Source: Bacteroidales bacterium (lineage in GTDB: Bacteria > Bacteroidota > Bacteroidia > Bacteroidales > F082). From it: a stretch of 63,547 nucleotides of DNA. The DNA lies in contig JAFOBJ010000059.1 in the NCBI GenBank assembly GCA_017381865.1, forward strand, positions 1 through 63,547. The letters run 5' to 3'. The position numbers and the translations under genes were made by a program. This document shows, piece by piece, positions 37,077 through 45,780 of this stretch. A model generated the notes under the pieces. It was given only the letters and a program-made list of their open reading frames with translations, was not told where the DNA came from and searched no databases. Each line of letters starts with the position of its first letter. Positions within the stretch are counted from its first letter, which is position 1.

Positions 37077-39464
37077 TTAAATATATTTTAATTTTTCTCC
37101 TTTATAACTCTTGTTTTTTGAAATCATAATCCTATTGACAAAATGTTCCAAATCTCCTGTATTGAGACTTTCATTTTGTAATGAAACTAAAGGAACTGCC
37201 TGATAGAAATCGCCTAGGCTATACACCAAAAGAGGAAGTTTGTTTTCTGTATATGATTGTAAATCAAAAGAAACGGAAATTATAAACTTGGTGTGGTCGT
37301 CTTTGATTTCTAGATATGGATACAAAGATATATATTCTTCGTTTTCATCAAAATAGACGAATTTATTTTCAAGAGAATCGATAGTTAAATTATGGTAAAT
37401 CTTGTTTGTTGTATTGTCGATGTCAAAATAATATTCTGCTAAATCTATAAAATTTTCGTCGTTATTATTATTTAAAAAATTGTATTCTACAGCATAAGCG
37501 CTTATAAGATTATAATCATCTAGTTCTTTTTTAAGCTGTTGATATAAATCAGGATTGTCAACGGAAGTAAGATGCAAATTCTTATCAATTTTATAAAGTT
37601 TGCTTCTGCATAGGAAATATTCATCATGCAGATAATCAATGACATCTTTATTGTTAAGCATAAATGCCTGATTAACTTTGCTTCTGAATTCTGCAACTGT
37701 ATCAAAAGAAGTTCCTAGCCAATGGCAATATTCATCGACTTGATAATCATAGTTATTTGATAAATAAGCATTTATTGTTGGAGTTATATCGTAATGAGAA
37801 ACGACGGCGTCCATTTGCTTTTTTTGTTTAAGTAGCGGAGAATGAATCAGAAGAGGTACGTTGAAAGAACGCAGTACATTGCCAGTGCTTAACATTCCCA
37901 TTCTATGGTCGCCAGTGATGATAAAAATGGTATTGTCGTATTTCCCCATTTCCTTGTAAGAATTGATGAGATTCTTAACACATTCATCCATATAGAGATA
38001 GCAAGCAAAATTGTTTATGTTTTTGATTATATTATTTTTTTCTTTTGCGCTGACGCTATCGCAGTTTGCAAGAATCTGTCTAGCTTTTTGTTCGTATTTC
38101 TCTTGATTTTCTAAAATTATGAATGGTTCGTGAGTGCTTAACGTCATTATTATATCAACAAAAGGTTTTTCGTTAGTTGTTGATTTTCTGTCATTTATAA
38201 CAATGTTGAACAATTCTTTATCATCTAATCCCCATCTGTTGTTTTCACGCATCAAGTTGTAGATTTCTTCATCAATAGAACCTTGTTCAGGAATGAATAT
38301 TTTTTCTACATTGTTAGCTTTCAGGAAATTATCATATCTATCGATGTTACGGTAGCAACCATAGTAATATGAAATATCGTAATTGTTTTTCTTAAAATCT
38401 TTTAACAAAGAATTATGTGAAGGCATTCTATTGCGATTATGGGCGAAGCCTTTTTTGCCGTGAGGCGTTGATGCGAAAATAGTTGGAAGAACTCCGAAAG
38501 TCCTTTCTGTTGCTGATAAACAATTTTTCCAATAGAGACTTTCGTTTTTCAAACTATCAATATTTGGAGTGAAAGAAATTGTCGGTGTTTCAGCTCCTGT
38601 AAGACATTGACCGAGGCTTTCTATGATTATGAAAACAAAATTGGGCATTTCTCCGTTTTCAGGTTTGTTTAAAAATGGACCTAAAACGTCTTGATAATCA
38701 GCTCTTCGATAGAAAGGATAATCTTTATAAGGATATTTGAATTGACTATTCAGGTGTTGGTATGAATTTGTCGCTTCTTCAATTATCTCAAATCCAGTGT
38801 TATTGTTGTCATTTTTTTTATCAAGATAATCGTAGATTTTTATGAAAGAATATGAAGGCTGGTTCGTTGCCAATATAAAGTTTGCATGAGTTTTTGAAAA
38901 ACGTTCTTCTCTGACAATTTCGCTGTAATTGAATGATATAGCGGTTATTAAAGATGCGAGTGAAATAATGTAAGCTGCAATGTCTCCGATTTTTACTTTT
39001 TTCCATAATTTGGAAATTAAAATGCAAAGTGCCAGTGAAATGACAAAATATAATATTGGAACGATTGAAAATGAGGACGATGACTCGACAGCTCCTTTTA
39101 GACCTTCAACGGAATATGCAAAAATCACATGGTCTAAAGGCATCATCAAGTTGCAGAAATATTCTGTCAATAAAATAGATATTATTGCATAAATAAAAAT
39201 TAAGACTTTATAAAAAGTGACTGTCGTTTTTGGGAAAAAGTAATGAAATATTAAGAAAATAAGTGAAATCCAAGCAATGAAATGCGATGCTAAAAGCAAA
39301 TCGTATTTGAAACCTAAAATTATATTTGCAAATTGAGAAATTTCAATGTTGATACGAGTCGTTGTTTCTATGAAAAATATGATTCTAATGACAAGCATCA
39401 TCAACATTAACAAAATGTTGAGATGAATCCATTGTTTTATGCTGTTTTTGATATTGTTTATCAT
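37077..39464 (-). CDS. LTA synthase-like sulfatase-fold membrane transferase, paralogue
   Basis: A 795-residue paralogue of the 34589-37006 product, with five membrane helices, NFVFIIESLGQC, CLSATERTFGVLP (aligned Thr), FIITGDHRMG and VPLLIHSP, then a similar beta-rich C-terminal region. The conserved Thr in both supports a transferase rather than a sulfatase. The start lies 16 bp after the lipoprotein gene at 39481, so the three minus-strand genes look like one operon. Confidence 0.82.
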   Translation of the reverse strand: MINNIKNSIKQWIHLNILLMLMMLVIRIIFFIETTTRINIEISQFANIILGFKYDLLLASHFIAWISLIFLIFHYFFPKTTVTFYKVLIFIYAIISILLTEYFCNLMMPLDHVIFAYSVEGLKGAVESSSSFSIVPILYFVISLALCILISKLWKKVKIGDIAAYIISLASLITAISFNYSEIVREERFSKTHANFILATNQPSYSFIKIYDYLDKKNDNNNTGFEIIEEATNSYQHLNSQFKYPYKDYPFYRRADYQDVLGPFLNKPENGEMPNFVFIIIESLGQCLTGAETPTISFTPNIDSLKNESLYWKNCLSATERTFGVLPTIFASTPHGKKGFAHNRNRMPSHNSLLKDFKKNNYDISYYYGCYRNIDRYDNFLKANNVEKIFIPEQGSIDEEIYNLMRENNRWGLDDKELFNIVINDRKSTTNEKPFVDIIMTLSTHEPFIILENQEKYEQKARQILANCDSVSAKEKNNIIKNINNFACYLYMDECVKNLINSYKEMGKYDNTIFIITGDHRMGMLSTGNVLRSFNVPLLIHSPLLKQKKQMDAVVSHYDITPTINAYLSNNYDYQVDEYCHWLGTSFDTVAEFRSKVNQAFMLNNKDVIDYLHDEYFLCRSKLYKIDKNLHLTSVDNPDLYQQLKKELDDYNLISAYAVEYNFLNNNNDENFIDLAEYYFDIDNTTNKIYHNLTIDSLENKFVYFDENEEYISLYPYLEIKDDHTKFIISVSFDLQSYTENKLPLLVYSLGDFYQAVPLVSLQNESLNTGDLEHFVNRIMISKNKSYKGEKLKYI

Positions 39465-39480
39465 ATGGTTTTTGTTATGG

Positions 39481-40212
39481 CTATTTTTTGTTTTTTGGAA
39501 TTTCGCCTGCTATGAGTAGGACTTTTACCATATCATCTTGTTGTGCTAGTTGTATATATTTCTTCTGAACTTTTTTGTCGTTATCGATATACCAAATCAA
39601 AAGGTTTTGTTCTGGGAATGAATCTCTCATAAATTGATATTGATAATGATAGCCTGAAATAGTTGTTATATTGTAGGAAGATATTGCTTTGCGTATTTTA
39701 AAAGTATGTTTTTGAATGTCGTATTTTGAAGATTTTTTAGGATTGAAATTTGGAATATAGTAGCTTGTTTTATAGCCATCTTCTTGAAAAATAGGAAGGT
39801 CTTGCGCATTCCAATTTTCGATGATAATTTTATTTTTTTTGATTTTAAATTTGGAACAAAGACGATTGAGTTCGTCGAGAGCTGGTTTTCTGTTGTAGCA
39901 GTTGAGGTTTTTGAAATCTAACCAAAGGCCTAATTCATTGATGTTTTCAATTTCATTGAACCATTGTTCGAGAGTGACGGATTCTGTGTCATCTAAATCT
40001 CCGCCGTGAAAAACAATAAAAGTATTCAGAGAGTCGATATAAGTTATATCTATTTCTAAACCAGCATATTTGTCTTGAAAATATTGTGCTTTTGGAATGT
40101 CATTAGCACGATGCAGCCATATTTTTTGAGAATTATTTTGAGTTCTTTTTTGACAAGAAAAGCAAACGATACTAATAATTATAGATATAGTTATTATTAT
40201 GGATTTTCTCAT
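39481..40212 (-). CDS. FAM151/GDPD-like lipoprotein
   Basis: A 243-residue protein. Start MRKSIIITIS at 40212, since the longer frame overlaps the -7 box. The signal ends IVCFSCQK. The mature domain shows WLHRANDIPKAQ, GLEIDITY, FIVFHGGD, VTLEQWF and LWLDFKNLN, which place it in the FAM151/menorin branch of the PLC-like phosphodiesterase superfamily. The His, Glu-x-Asp and second His are all present, so it may be active. It heads the operon with two LtaS-like transferases; a glycerophosphodiester or similar bond is a plausible substrate. Confidence 0.65.
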   Translation of the reverse strand: MRKSIIITISIIISIVCFSCQKRTQNNSQKIWLHRANDIPKAQYFQDKYAGLEIDITYIDSLNTFIVFHGGDLDDTESVTLEQWFNEIENINELGLWLDFKNLNCYNRKPALDELNRLCSKFKIKKNKIIIENWNAQDLPIFQEDGYKTSYYIPNFNPKKSSKYDIQKHTFKIRKAISSYNITTISGYHYQYQFMRDSFPEQNLLIWYIDNDKKVQKKYIQLAQQDDMVKVLLIAGEIPKNKK

Positions 40213-40236
40213 TTGTATGTTGCAATTGGTAATATG

Positions 40237-40244
40237 CAAAGATA
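40237..40244 (-). promoter_or_regulatory. -7 box of the FAM151-LtaS-like operon
   Basis: The minus strand reads TATCTTTG, 25 nt before the ATG at 40212. Confidence 0.6.
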
Positions 40245-40256
40245 TTGATTTTTTCG

Positions 40257-40293
40257 ATAAAAAAAGTGATCCTCGAGTCTGAGAATCACTTTT
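40257..40293 (-). terminator. Terminator of the T9SS cargo gene
   Basis: AAAAGTGAT (40262-40270) pairs with ATCACTTTT (40285-40293), with an inner CTC/GAG. On the minus strand it is followed by a T run, so it ends the gene at 40318-42279. Confidence 0.75.
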
Positions 40294-40317
40294 GTTTGGT
40301 ATTTAATCAATAATTAT

Positions 40318-42279
40318 TTATTTCTTAACGAAACGTTTAACTATTTCACCATTATTTGTATTTATTTTAATGAAATAAATGCCTGAAGTCAAGTTAGAAA
40401 CATCAATAACAGAATGTTGATGGCTGCTATTTGACAGATGTTGTTGTCTTCCAAAGATATCGAAGATTGTAATATTTTCGATGTCATTTTCTGTTTCGAT
40501 GTAAAGTCTGTCGTTGACAGGGTTAGGGTGGATATTTAATCCTGTTTCGTTTTCTGTCAAGCCATCTGGTTCTGGTTCTGGCTCATCGTTATTTGTTTCA
40601 CAAGCTAATTCATATTCAAAGAACATTGGTTTGTTTTTGAATGTTTCGTTGATGTCGCCGATGTTGACTCTATATAATTCTTCGCCTTGGAAATTGATAG
40701 AGAAACCCACTTCTTCGTCCCAGTTGCCAGGAACCCATGTGAATTGGTATTTGTCAGGGCATAATTCAAAAGGAATAATCACTGGATTGTTTGTACTTCC
40801 GAGGTCTGACAATTCGGCTTTGTATTCTAAGTTGCTCAACGAACCTTTAATGCTGATGTAACCGAAATCCCAGCCGTCGTTTTCCAGATCTATCGCTGAT
40901 ATTGTGAGTTCGCATTTGTCGTTTTCAGCGCAAGAGTAAATAGTAGGTCTTACGATATTTGATATTTCTGACAAACATTCGCCATTGTTATAGCTAGCTC
41001 TTACAAAGAATTGATATTCACCAGCTTCTAAGTTATCAAAAGTAAATGTTGTTTCAGTGATGTTATTTGCTAAAGGTGCGCTTGAGTAGCTTGTATAGAT
41101 GTTGTAAGTTACGTTTTCTGCATCTTCTGGAGCTTCCCAATTAAGGGCAAGATTGTTGTAGCTGTCTTGTTTGATGCTGTAAGTCAAGTTTTTAGGAGCT
41201 TCACATGCTGTGTTTTCGACTGTTAAAATGAAAGAACATTCTTCGCCATTGATAATTCCGCCGCCGATGAATGTGTTGCCGTCGGCAGTTACGTTTGTAA
41301 TGCTGTAAATTTTCCAGTTAGCAGCTTCTTCTATACCTTTGATTTTCAAGTAATCTGTGAAATACATCAATTCACCTCCGACGTAAGCGAATGCGTTTCT
41401 TTCTATAGGAGAGCCTGCATCTGAATGACCGAATACTGAACCATTGTCGGATACGCAAGTTGCTGATAATGAGTTTTCTGGTTCGAGAGTATTTGATATT
41501 TCAACGACTTTATTGTTAGCTATGTCTTTAACAAAGCATTTGCCGTTTAACAAGTAACCGCAGATATAATTGCCGTTATGAGATACATTTAAAGCTTCGC
41601 CAAAGAAGTGAGGGAATCTGTAGATTTCACCGTCGACCCAATAGCAAGGAGTCCATTCGCCTTTTGTTTCGTGAGCAGCGAAACCTGCAACTACTTTGCC
41701 ATTGTCGCTGATTGCGTTAGGTCTTGTTTGATGAGATGTTCCATTAGAAATTTTGGTGTAACCGTTTTCTCTTGACCAAAGGTATGAATTTGTGCTCCAG
41801 TCAGGATAGACTTGCATAACACCGACAATACTGCCATCGTTTGTCATTGACCAAGCGCCGTTGTAGTCGGTATCACCCTCAACGTTTGAAAATTCTGGCA
41901 TATCAGGGTTCATTCCTAAGAATTCCCATTTTTTTGTTTCAGGAGTCCATAAGCCAGCGACATTCATGCCGATACCGTTCATGTAACTTCCAGCGACGAC
42001 GCCATCGTCAGAAACCGCATAAGGATAACCTGTCAATGTAATGATACCTGTAGATTCTGACCAATAATAACCGTCAACTGCGCCAAATCCTTGGATTACA
42101 ACATGTTGTTTGTTTTCTGAAATGTCGTAAGGCCAGTTGTAGCTGTTAAGGACTTTAATAAGTGTGAAGTTATCGTTTCTGTCAACTCTAACGTCAGGTG
42201 TTGTAGTGTTTTGAGCTTTTAAATTAAGACTTCCAAATAATAGTGCAGAAGCCAACACTAGGTGTAAAAATTTTTTCAT
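40318..42279 (-). CDS. Secreted T9SS cargo with repeat, fibronectin III and sorting domains
   Basis: A 653-residue protein. A signal peptide (MKKFLHLVLASALLFG) ends LKAQN. Residues about 50-350 are repeated units such as AVSDDGVVAGSYMNG and AISDNGKVVAGFAAHE, resembling HAF-type propellers. A fibronectin III domain (APKNLTYSIKQDSYNN to ASYNNGE) follows, then a beta domain, an EPEPEP linker, and the type A sorting domain (LNIHPNPVNDRLYIE to VKRFVKK). It should be exported by T9SS and surface-attached. The target is unknown. Confidence 0.87.
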   Translation of the reverse strand: MKKFLHLVLASALLFGSLNLKAQNTTTPDVRVDRNDNFTLIKVLNSYNWPYDISENKQHVVIQGFGAVDGYYWSESTGIITLTGYPYAVSDDGVVAGSYMNGIGMNVAGLWTPETKKWEFLGMNPDMPEFSNVEGDTDYNGAWSMTNDGSIVGVMQVYPDWSTNSYLWSRENGYTKISNGTSHQTRPNAISDNGKVVAGFAAHETKGEWTPCYWVDGEIYRFPHFFGEALNVSHNGNYICGYLLNGKCFVKDIANNKVVEISNTLEPENSLSATCVSDNGSVFGHSDAGSPIERNAFAYVGGELMYFTDYLKIKGIEEAANWKIYSITNVTADGNTFIGGGIINGEECSFILTVENTACEAPKNLTYSIKQDSYNNLALNWEAPEDAENVTYNIYTSYSSAPLANNITETTFTFDNLEAGEYQFFVRASYNNGECLSEISNIVRPTIYSCAENDKCELTISAIDLENDGWDFGYISIKGSLSNLEYKAELSDLGSTNNPVIIPFELCPDKYQFTWVPGNWDEEVGFSINFQGEELYRVNIGDINETFKNKPMFFEYELACETNNDEPEPEPDGLTENETGLNIHPNPVNDRLYIETENDIENITIFDIFGRQQHLSNSSHQHSVIDVSNLTSGIYFIKINTNNGEIVKRFVKK

Positions 42280-42371
42280 AATAAAAAATAGAATGTTTAA
42301 AAAATAATTTAATGATTATTGAATCATTTATGCTCGTTTGCAAATCGTTGAAAAATAATTCAATATGATGG

Positions 42372-42379
42372 CAAAGATA
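42372..42379 (-). promoter_or_regulatory. -7 box of the T9SS cargo gene
   Basis: The minus strand reads TATCTTTG, with a leader of about 85 nt, the longest leader among the promoters seen here. Confidence 0.55.
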
Positions 42380-42471
42380 ATATTTTTTCAAAAGAAAAGC
42401 TATGTTTTTTGCATAGAAATTAAAATATTTATTTGAAACGGCATGTATATTTTTCAAACATTCAATATTTT

Positions 42472-43047
42472 CTACATGTTTCGTTCAACGAAGCGCCAAT
42501 TTATAAGTTGCCAGAATTCGTTTAAATAAGCTAATCTTTGATTTTGTTGGTCAAGATAATAGGCGTGTTCCCAGACATCGCAAGTGAGAAGAGGCTTCAA
42601 ATCTTCGTGAGTGATAGGAGTTTCTGCATTGCTTGTCTGCATAAGAGAAAGCTTGCCGTTTTTGTCTTCAACCAACCAAAGCCAACCTGAACCGAATAAA
42701 GTAGCAGCTTGTTTGATGAATAGTTGTTTGAAATTATCGAAACTTCCAAAATCGCGATTTATGGCATCTAGCAACATTGACTGAGGCTTAGTGTCGATAT
42801 CTGGTGTCATGCAATGCCAATAAAAGGTATGATTCCAGACTTGTGCGGCGTTGTTGAAAATTGAGCCTTCGCTGTTTTTTATGATTTCTTCGAGACTCAT
42901 TGTTTCATACTTTGAACCTTCTATTAAATTGTTGAGATTTTTGACATAGCCAGCATGATGTTGTCCATAGTGAAAGTCAATGGTTCTCTGAGAGATGTGA
43001 GGCTCTAATGCATCTCTTTTGTAAGGTAATTGTGCTAATTTTATCAT
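42472..43047 (-). CDS. sodB: Superoxide dismutase (Fe/Mn)
   Basis: A 191-residue enzyme with metal ligands in HYGQHHAGY, NHTFYWHCM and DVWEHAYYLD. Fe versus Mn use cannot be settled from sequence. It is a monocistronic gene converting superoxide to peroxide and oxygen in the cytoplasm. Confidence 0.96.
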   Translation of the reverse strand: MIKLAQLPYKRDALEPHISQRTIDFHYGQHHAGYVKNLNNLIEGSKYETMSLEEIIKNSEGSIFNNAAQVWNHTFYWHCMTPDIDTKPQSMLLDAINRDFGSFDNFKQLFIKQAATLFGSGWLWLVEDKNGKLSLMQTSNAETPITHEDLKPLLTCDVWEHAYYLDQQNQRLAYLNEFWQLINWRFVERNM

Positions 43048-43124
43048 AGTTGTTGTTTTTTTAATTTAACAATAAAATGTTATAAATGTTCAAAATAGAA
43101 TGTTTATCAGACATTCAAAAATCA

Positions 43125-43132
43125 TATCTTTG
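43125..43132 (+). promoter_or_regulatory. -7 box of the PPTase gene
   Basis: TATCTTTG ending 4 nt before the ATG at 43137, so the message is almost certainly leaderless. Confidence 0.65.
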
Positions 43133-43136
43133 CAAT

Positions 43137-43709
43137 ATGAAAATTTATTTTATCAACGGAATAGATGTTTTCGATGAGAACTTTATCGAACAATGTTCGT
43201 CTTTTTTTCCTAAGTGGAGAAGAGATAAAATGTTGAGTTATAAGTTTTTAAAAGGTAGAGTACAGTCTGCATTGGCCTATCTACTTTTAATATATGCTTT
43301 GCGTAAAGAAGGCGTTTTTGTTGATATGCCTGAATTTTATTACGGAGAACATAAGAAGCCTTATTTAAAAAATTATCCAGGTTGGCATTTTAATTTAAGC
43401 CATTGTAAAGATGCGGTGTGTTGTGTTTTGTCTCAAGAAGAAGTTGGTATTGATATTGAGAAAATAGGAGAATACAAAGAAAATTTGGCTGCATATATTA
43501 GTAATGAGGAAGAATTGGAACAGTTGCATAATAGTGATAATCAGACAGATGATTTCTATAAGTTGTGGACTGAAAAGGAAGCTGTGTTCAAACTATTGGG
43601 CAGTGGTATAACTAAAGATATTAAGAATATTCTTAACAAGGATAAAAATATAGTAGTTGACTCTTATAAAATAGGTGATATGTGGTTGTCGGTATCGTAT
43701 AATAATTAA
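43137..43709 (+). CDS. 4'-phosphopantetheinyl transferase (Sfp type)
   Basis: A 190-residue protein. The start MKIYFING at 43137 is used because an earlier one would translate the promoter. The superfamily motifs are NLSHCKDAV, GIDIEKIGEY and WTEKEAVFKLLG. It loads the phosphopantetheine arm onto acyl or peptidyl carrier proteins. No carrier-protein gene is nearby. Confidence 0.9.
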   Translation: MKIYFINGIDVFDENFIEQCSSFFPKWRRDKMLSYKFLKGRVQSALAYLLLIYALRKEGVFVDMPEFYYGEHKKPYLKNYPGWHFNLSHCKDAVCCVLSQEEVGIDIEKIGEYKENLAAYISNEEELEQLHNSDNQTDDFYKLWTEKEAVFKLLGSGITKDIKNILNKDKNIVVDSYKIGDMWLSVSYNN

Positions 43710-43861
43710 ATTATTGATAATCAGATGTATCGTTAGAAAGTGTTAATAAAAGATAAGATTTTTTATTGATTTTTGTTACTTGTAATATTTTGATTTACAT
43801 AGAGTTATTAAAAATATTAAAATTATCCGCTTTTCATACGACTAATTTATATTCCCTATAA

Positions 43862-43869
43862 TATCTTTG
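43862..43869 (+). promoter_or_regulatory. -7 box of ssb
   Basis: TATCTTTG, 26 nt before the ssb ATG. Confidence 0.6.
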
Positions 43870-43895
43870 CATTGTGAAATCAAAAATTAAAAGAT

Positions 43896-44255
43896 ATGGG
43901 AACTTTAGAAAATTCAGTGCAATTGATAGGACGTCCGGGAGGAGATCCTGAAATTAAGAATGTGGGAAATCGCAAAAATGTGAGATTTACTTTAGCGACA
44001 CATGATTATACATATAATGAGAATCATGAGTTGGAGCGAACGACGTCATGGCATAATATAGTGGCGTGGGGAAAGACTGCTGAGCAAGCAGAAAAGTATA
44101 TTAAGAAAGGTAAAAAGATTGCTCTTGAAGGCCGGCTTAGAACTAGAGTTTATGAAAAAGACGGTAAGAAAAATTATTTTACAGAAATTACAATGAATGA
44201 ATTTTTGTTGATAGATCATTCAAGTAATGAAGAACAGCAATCTAATGATTCTTGA
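43896..44255 (+). CDS. ssb: Single-stranded DNA-binding protein
   Basis: A 119-residue OB-fold protein: SVQLIGRPGGDPEI, RFTLATHD, TTSWHNIVAWGKTAEQAEKYIKKG and ALEGRLRTR. The tail is short and lacks the acidic DDIPF end of E. coli SSB, ending QQSNDS instead. It may be one of several ssb copies in the genome. Confidence 0.94.
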   Translation: MGTLENSVQLIGRPGGDPEIKNVGNRKNVRFTLATHDYTYNENHELERTTSWHNIVAWGKTAEQAEKYIKKGKKIALEGRLRTRVYEKDGKKNYFTEITMNEFLLIDHSSNEEQQSNDS

Positions 44256-44318
44256 TTTGTAAACTTCATTAAATTTTTCATAAAATAGGTTTTGGTTGTG
44301 GTATAGTGCCTCTTGATT

Positions 44319-44345
44319 ATAAGTGTTTTTGAATACTTATTTTTT
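44319..44345 (+). terminator. Terminator between ssb and the dehydrogenase, inside a longer hairpin
   Basis: ATAAGT, 10-nt loop, ACTTAT, then TTTTT. The outer flanks (GGTATAG...GCCTCTT at 44300-44314, AAGAGGC...CTATACC at 44346-44361) also pair, giving a nested hairpin. Confidence 0.7.
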
Positions 44346-44376
44346 AAGAGGCTCCTATACCGATGTTAAAAAAAAC

Positions 44377-44384
44377 TACCTTTG
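44377..44384 (+). promoter_or_regulatory. -7 box of the 2-hydroxyacid dehydrogenase
   Basis: TACCTTTG, 24 nt before the ATG at 44409. Confidence 0.55.
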
Positions 44385-44408
44385 TAAATTGAAATAAAAT
44401 TTACAATT

Positions 44409-45329
44409 ATGAAGATAGTATTTTTAGAACCATTAGGACTTTCTGTTGAAAAGATAGAAAGAGAATGCGATAATTTAAGAAGACAAGGTCATGATGTTGT
44501 GATATATGGCGATAGATGTCCTGAGAAAAATATAGACAGGGCAAAAGATGCAGATATTGTTGTAGAAAGTAATATGCCATTACGCAAAGATTTCTTTGAT
44601 GCTTGTCCGAATATTAAAATGTTATCGATAGCATTTACAGGTTTGGATCATATAGATTTGGAAGAGTGTGAAAGGAGGGGAATATTAGTTAATAATGCGG
44701 CGGGATATTCAACAGAGGCGGTTGCTGAAGAAGTAATATGTATGATGATAGGGTTATATCGTCATGTTATAGAAAATGATAAAATAACAAGAAGTTGTAA
44801 GGGTGTTCCGTTATCTCCTGGACGAGAGATTGCGAATAAAACAGTTGGTGTAGTTGGATTGGGTGCGATTGGTCAAAGAACTGCGAAATTAGCCCAGGCA
44901 TTTGGTTGTAAAGTTTTAGCATGGAATAGAACTCCGAAAGATGTAGAAGGTGTTACTCTGGTTGATAAAGAAACATTGTTTAAAGAGTCGGATATAATAA
45001 CATTGCATGTTGCGCTTAATAATGATACTCGTGATTTTGTGTCTGCTAAGGAAATAAACTTGATGAAGAAATCAGCAATTATAGTCAATGCTGCAAGAGG
45101 ACCAGTTATAAATACAAATGATATTGCGGAAGCATTGAAAAGTGGAAGGATTGCAGGTGCAGCAATAGATGTATATGACACAGAACATCCTTTATCTGAA
45201 AATAATCCGTTATTGTCAGCTCCTAATACAATGCTTTTGCCTCATATAGGATTCGCAACAGAGGAAGCCTTTGAGTTGAGACTTGGAATTGTTGTTAGAA
45301 ATGTAGAGAATTATTTGTCGAATAGATAG
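44409..45329 (+). CDS. D-isomer-specific 2-hydroxyacid dehydrogenase
   Basis: A 306-residue NAD(P)-dependent enzyme. NAD loop GVVGLGAIGQ (about residue 145), catalytic Arg in NAARGPV, Glu in DTEHPL and His in PHIGFAT. The substrate (lactate, glycerate, phosphoglycerate or other) cannot be told from sequence. Arginine is mostly AGA/AGG here, unlike the atp genes. Confidence 0.92.
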   Translation: MKIVFLEPLGLSVEKIERECDNLRRQGHDVVIYGDRCPEKNIDRAKDADIVVESNMPLRKDFFDACPNIKMLSIAFTGLDHIDLEECERRGILVNNAAGYSTEAVAEEVICMMIGLYRHVIENDKITRSCKGVPLSPGREIANKTVGVVGLGAIGQRTAKLAQAFGCKVLAWNRTPKDVEGVTLVDKETLFKESDIITLHVALNNDTRDFVSAKEINLMKKSAIIVNAARGPVINTNDIAEALKSGRIAGAAIDVYDTEHPLSENNPLLSAPNTMLLPHIGFATEEAFELRLGIVVRNVENYLSNR

Positions 45330-45443
45330 GAAATAAATTCAGAAATAAATTAGAAAAGTTGTCAGCAAAACAATGATAGAATTGGTAAATTGATATAATT
45401 CAAAAAAATATAACTTTTTTATTTGATTATATAAAACTAATTG

Positions 45444-45451
45444 TATTTTTG
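45444..45451 (+). promoter_or_regulatory. Promoter of a candidate small RNA
   Basis: TATTTTTG with a TTG 18 nt upstream (45423-45425), one of the best-formed promoters in the window, followed by no open reading frame. Confidence 0.65.
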
Positions 45452-45457
45452 CATTCA

Positions 45458-45624
45458 TAAAACACCCCGAATGATTTTATGTTGAAGTTGCTTCATGTTA
45501 GGTCTAAAGATCTTGGAAGCAGGATTTACTTCTCCTTGAGCGAAAAGTGGTATTTTCAGAACTAAACAAGGATAAAAAATGTAAAGTCATCACTTGAATC
45601 TAGGTTCAAGTGAGGGGTTTTTTT
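45458..45624 (+). ncRNA. Candidate small non-coding RNA, about 165 nt
   Basis: Bounded by a full promoter at 45423-45451 and an intrinsic terminator at 45591-45624. It has no credible ORF. An ACCCC near the 5' end (45463-45468) can pair with GGGGT just before the terminal T run, closing a long molecule. Internally TGAAG-TTG-CTTCA forms a small hairpin. The architecture resembles the 6S-type/Bacteroidales-1 RNAs of this phylum, but I cannot confirm the family. Confidence 0.5.
45591..45624 (+). terminator. Terminator of the candidate small RNA
   Basis: CACTTGAA, loop TCTAGG, TTCAAGTG, AGGGG, then seven T. A perfect 8-bp stem. Confidence 0.85.
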
Positions 45625-45690
45625 AATACCAATTACTCTTTTGTTTTTGCTTAGTATAATACATGATTTTTAAACAATTGTAAAAAATGT

Positions 45691-45698
45691 TATTTTTG
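45691..45698 (+). promoter_or_regulatory. -7 box of the outer-membrane protein gene
   Basis: TATTTTTG, with a leader of about 75 nt. Between 45330 and 45780 I see only this, the candidate RNA, and AT-rich sequence. Confidence 0.5.
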
Positions 45699-45780
45699 TC
45701 ATCTGTTTAAAATTAATCTATTGTATATTCGTTTTGTAAATAGATAATGTATGTAAACTACAATAAATAACAATTTTATT

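Noticed and set aside
34589-39464. The two sulfatase-fold genes as true sulfatases
   Set aside because: No C/S-x-P-x-R sulfatase signature leading to formylglycine is seen; the aligned Thr and five membrane helices fit phosphotransferases better.
40537-40556. Hexamer repeat in the T9SS cargo gene as another array
   Set aside because: It is a period-6 run encoding an EPEPEP linker, an ordinary protein feature, and not of the 7/8-bp class.
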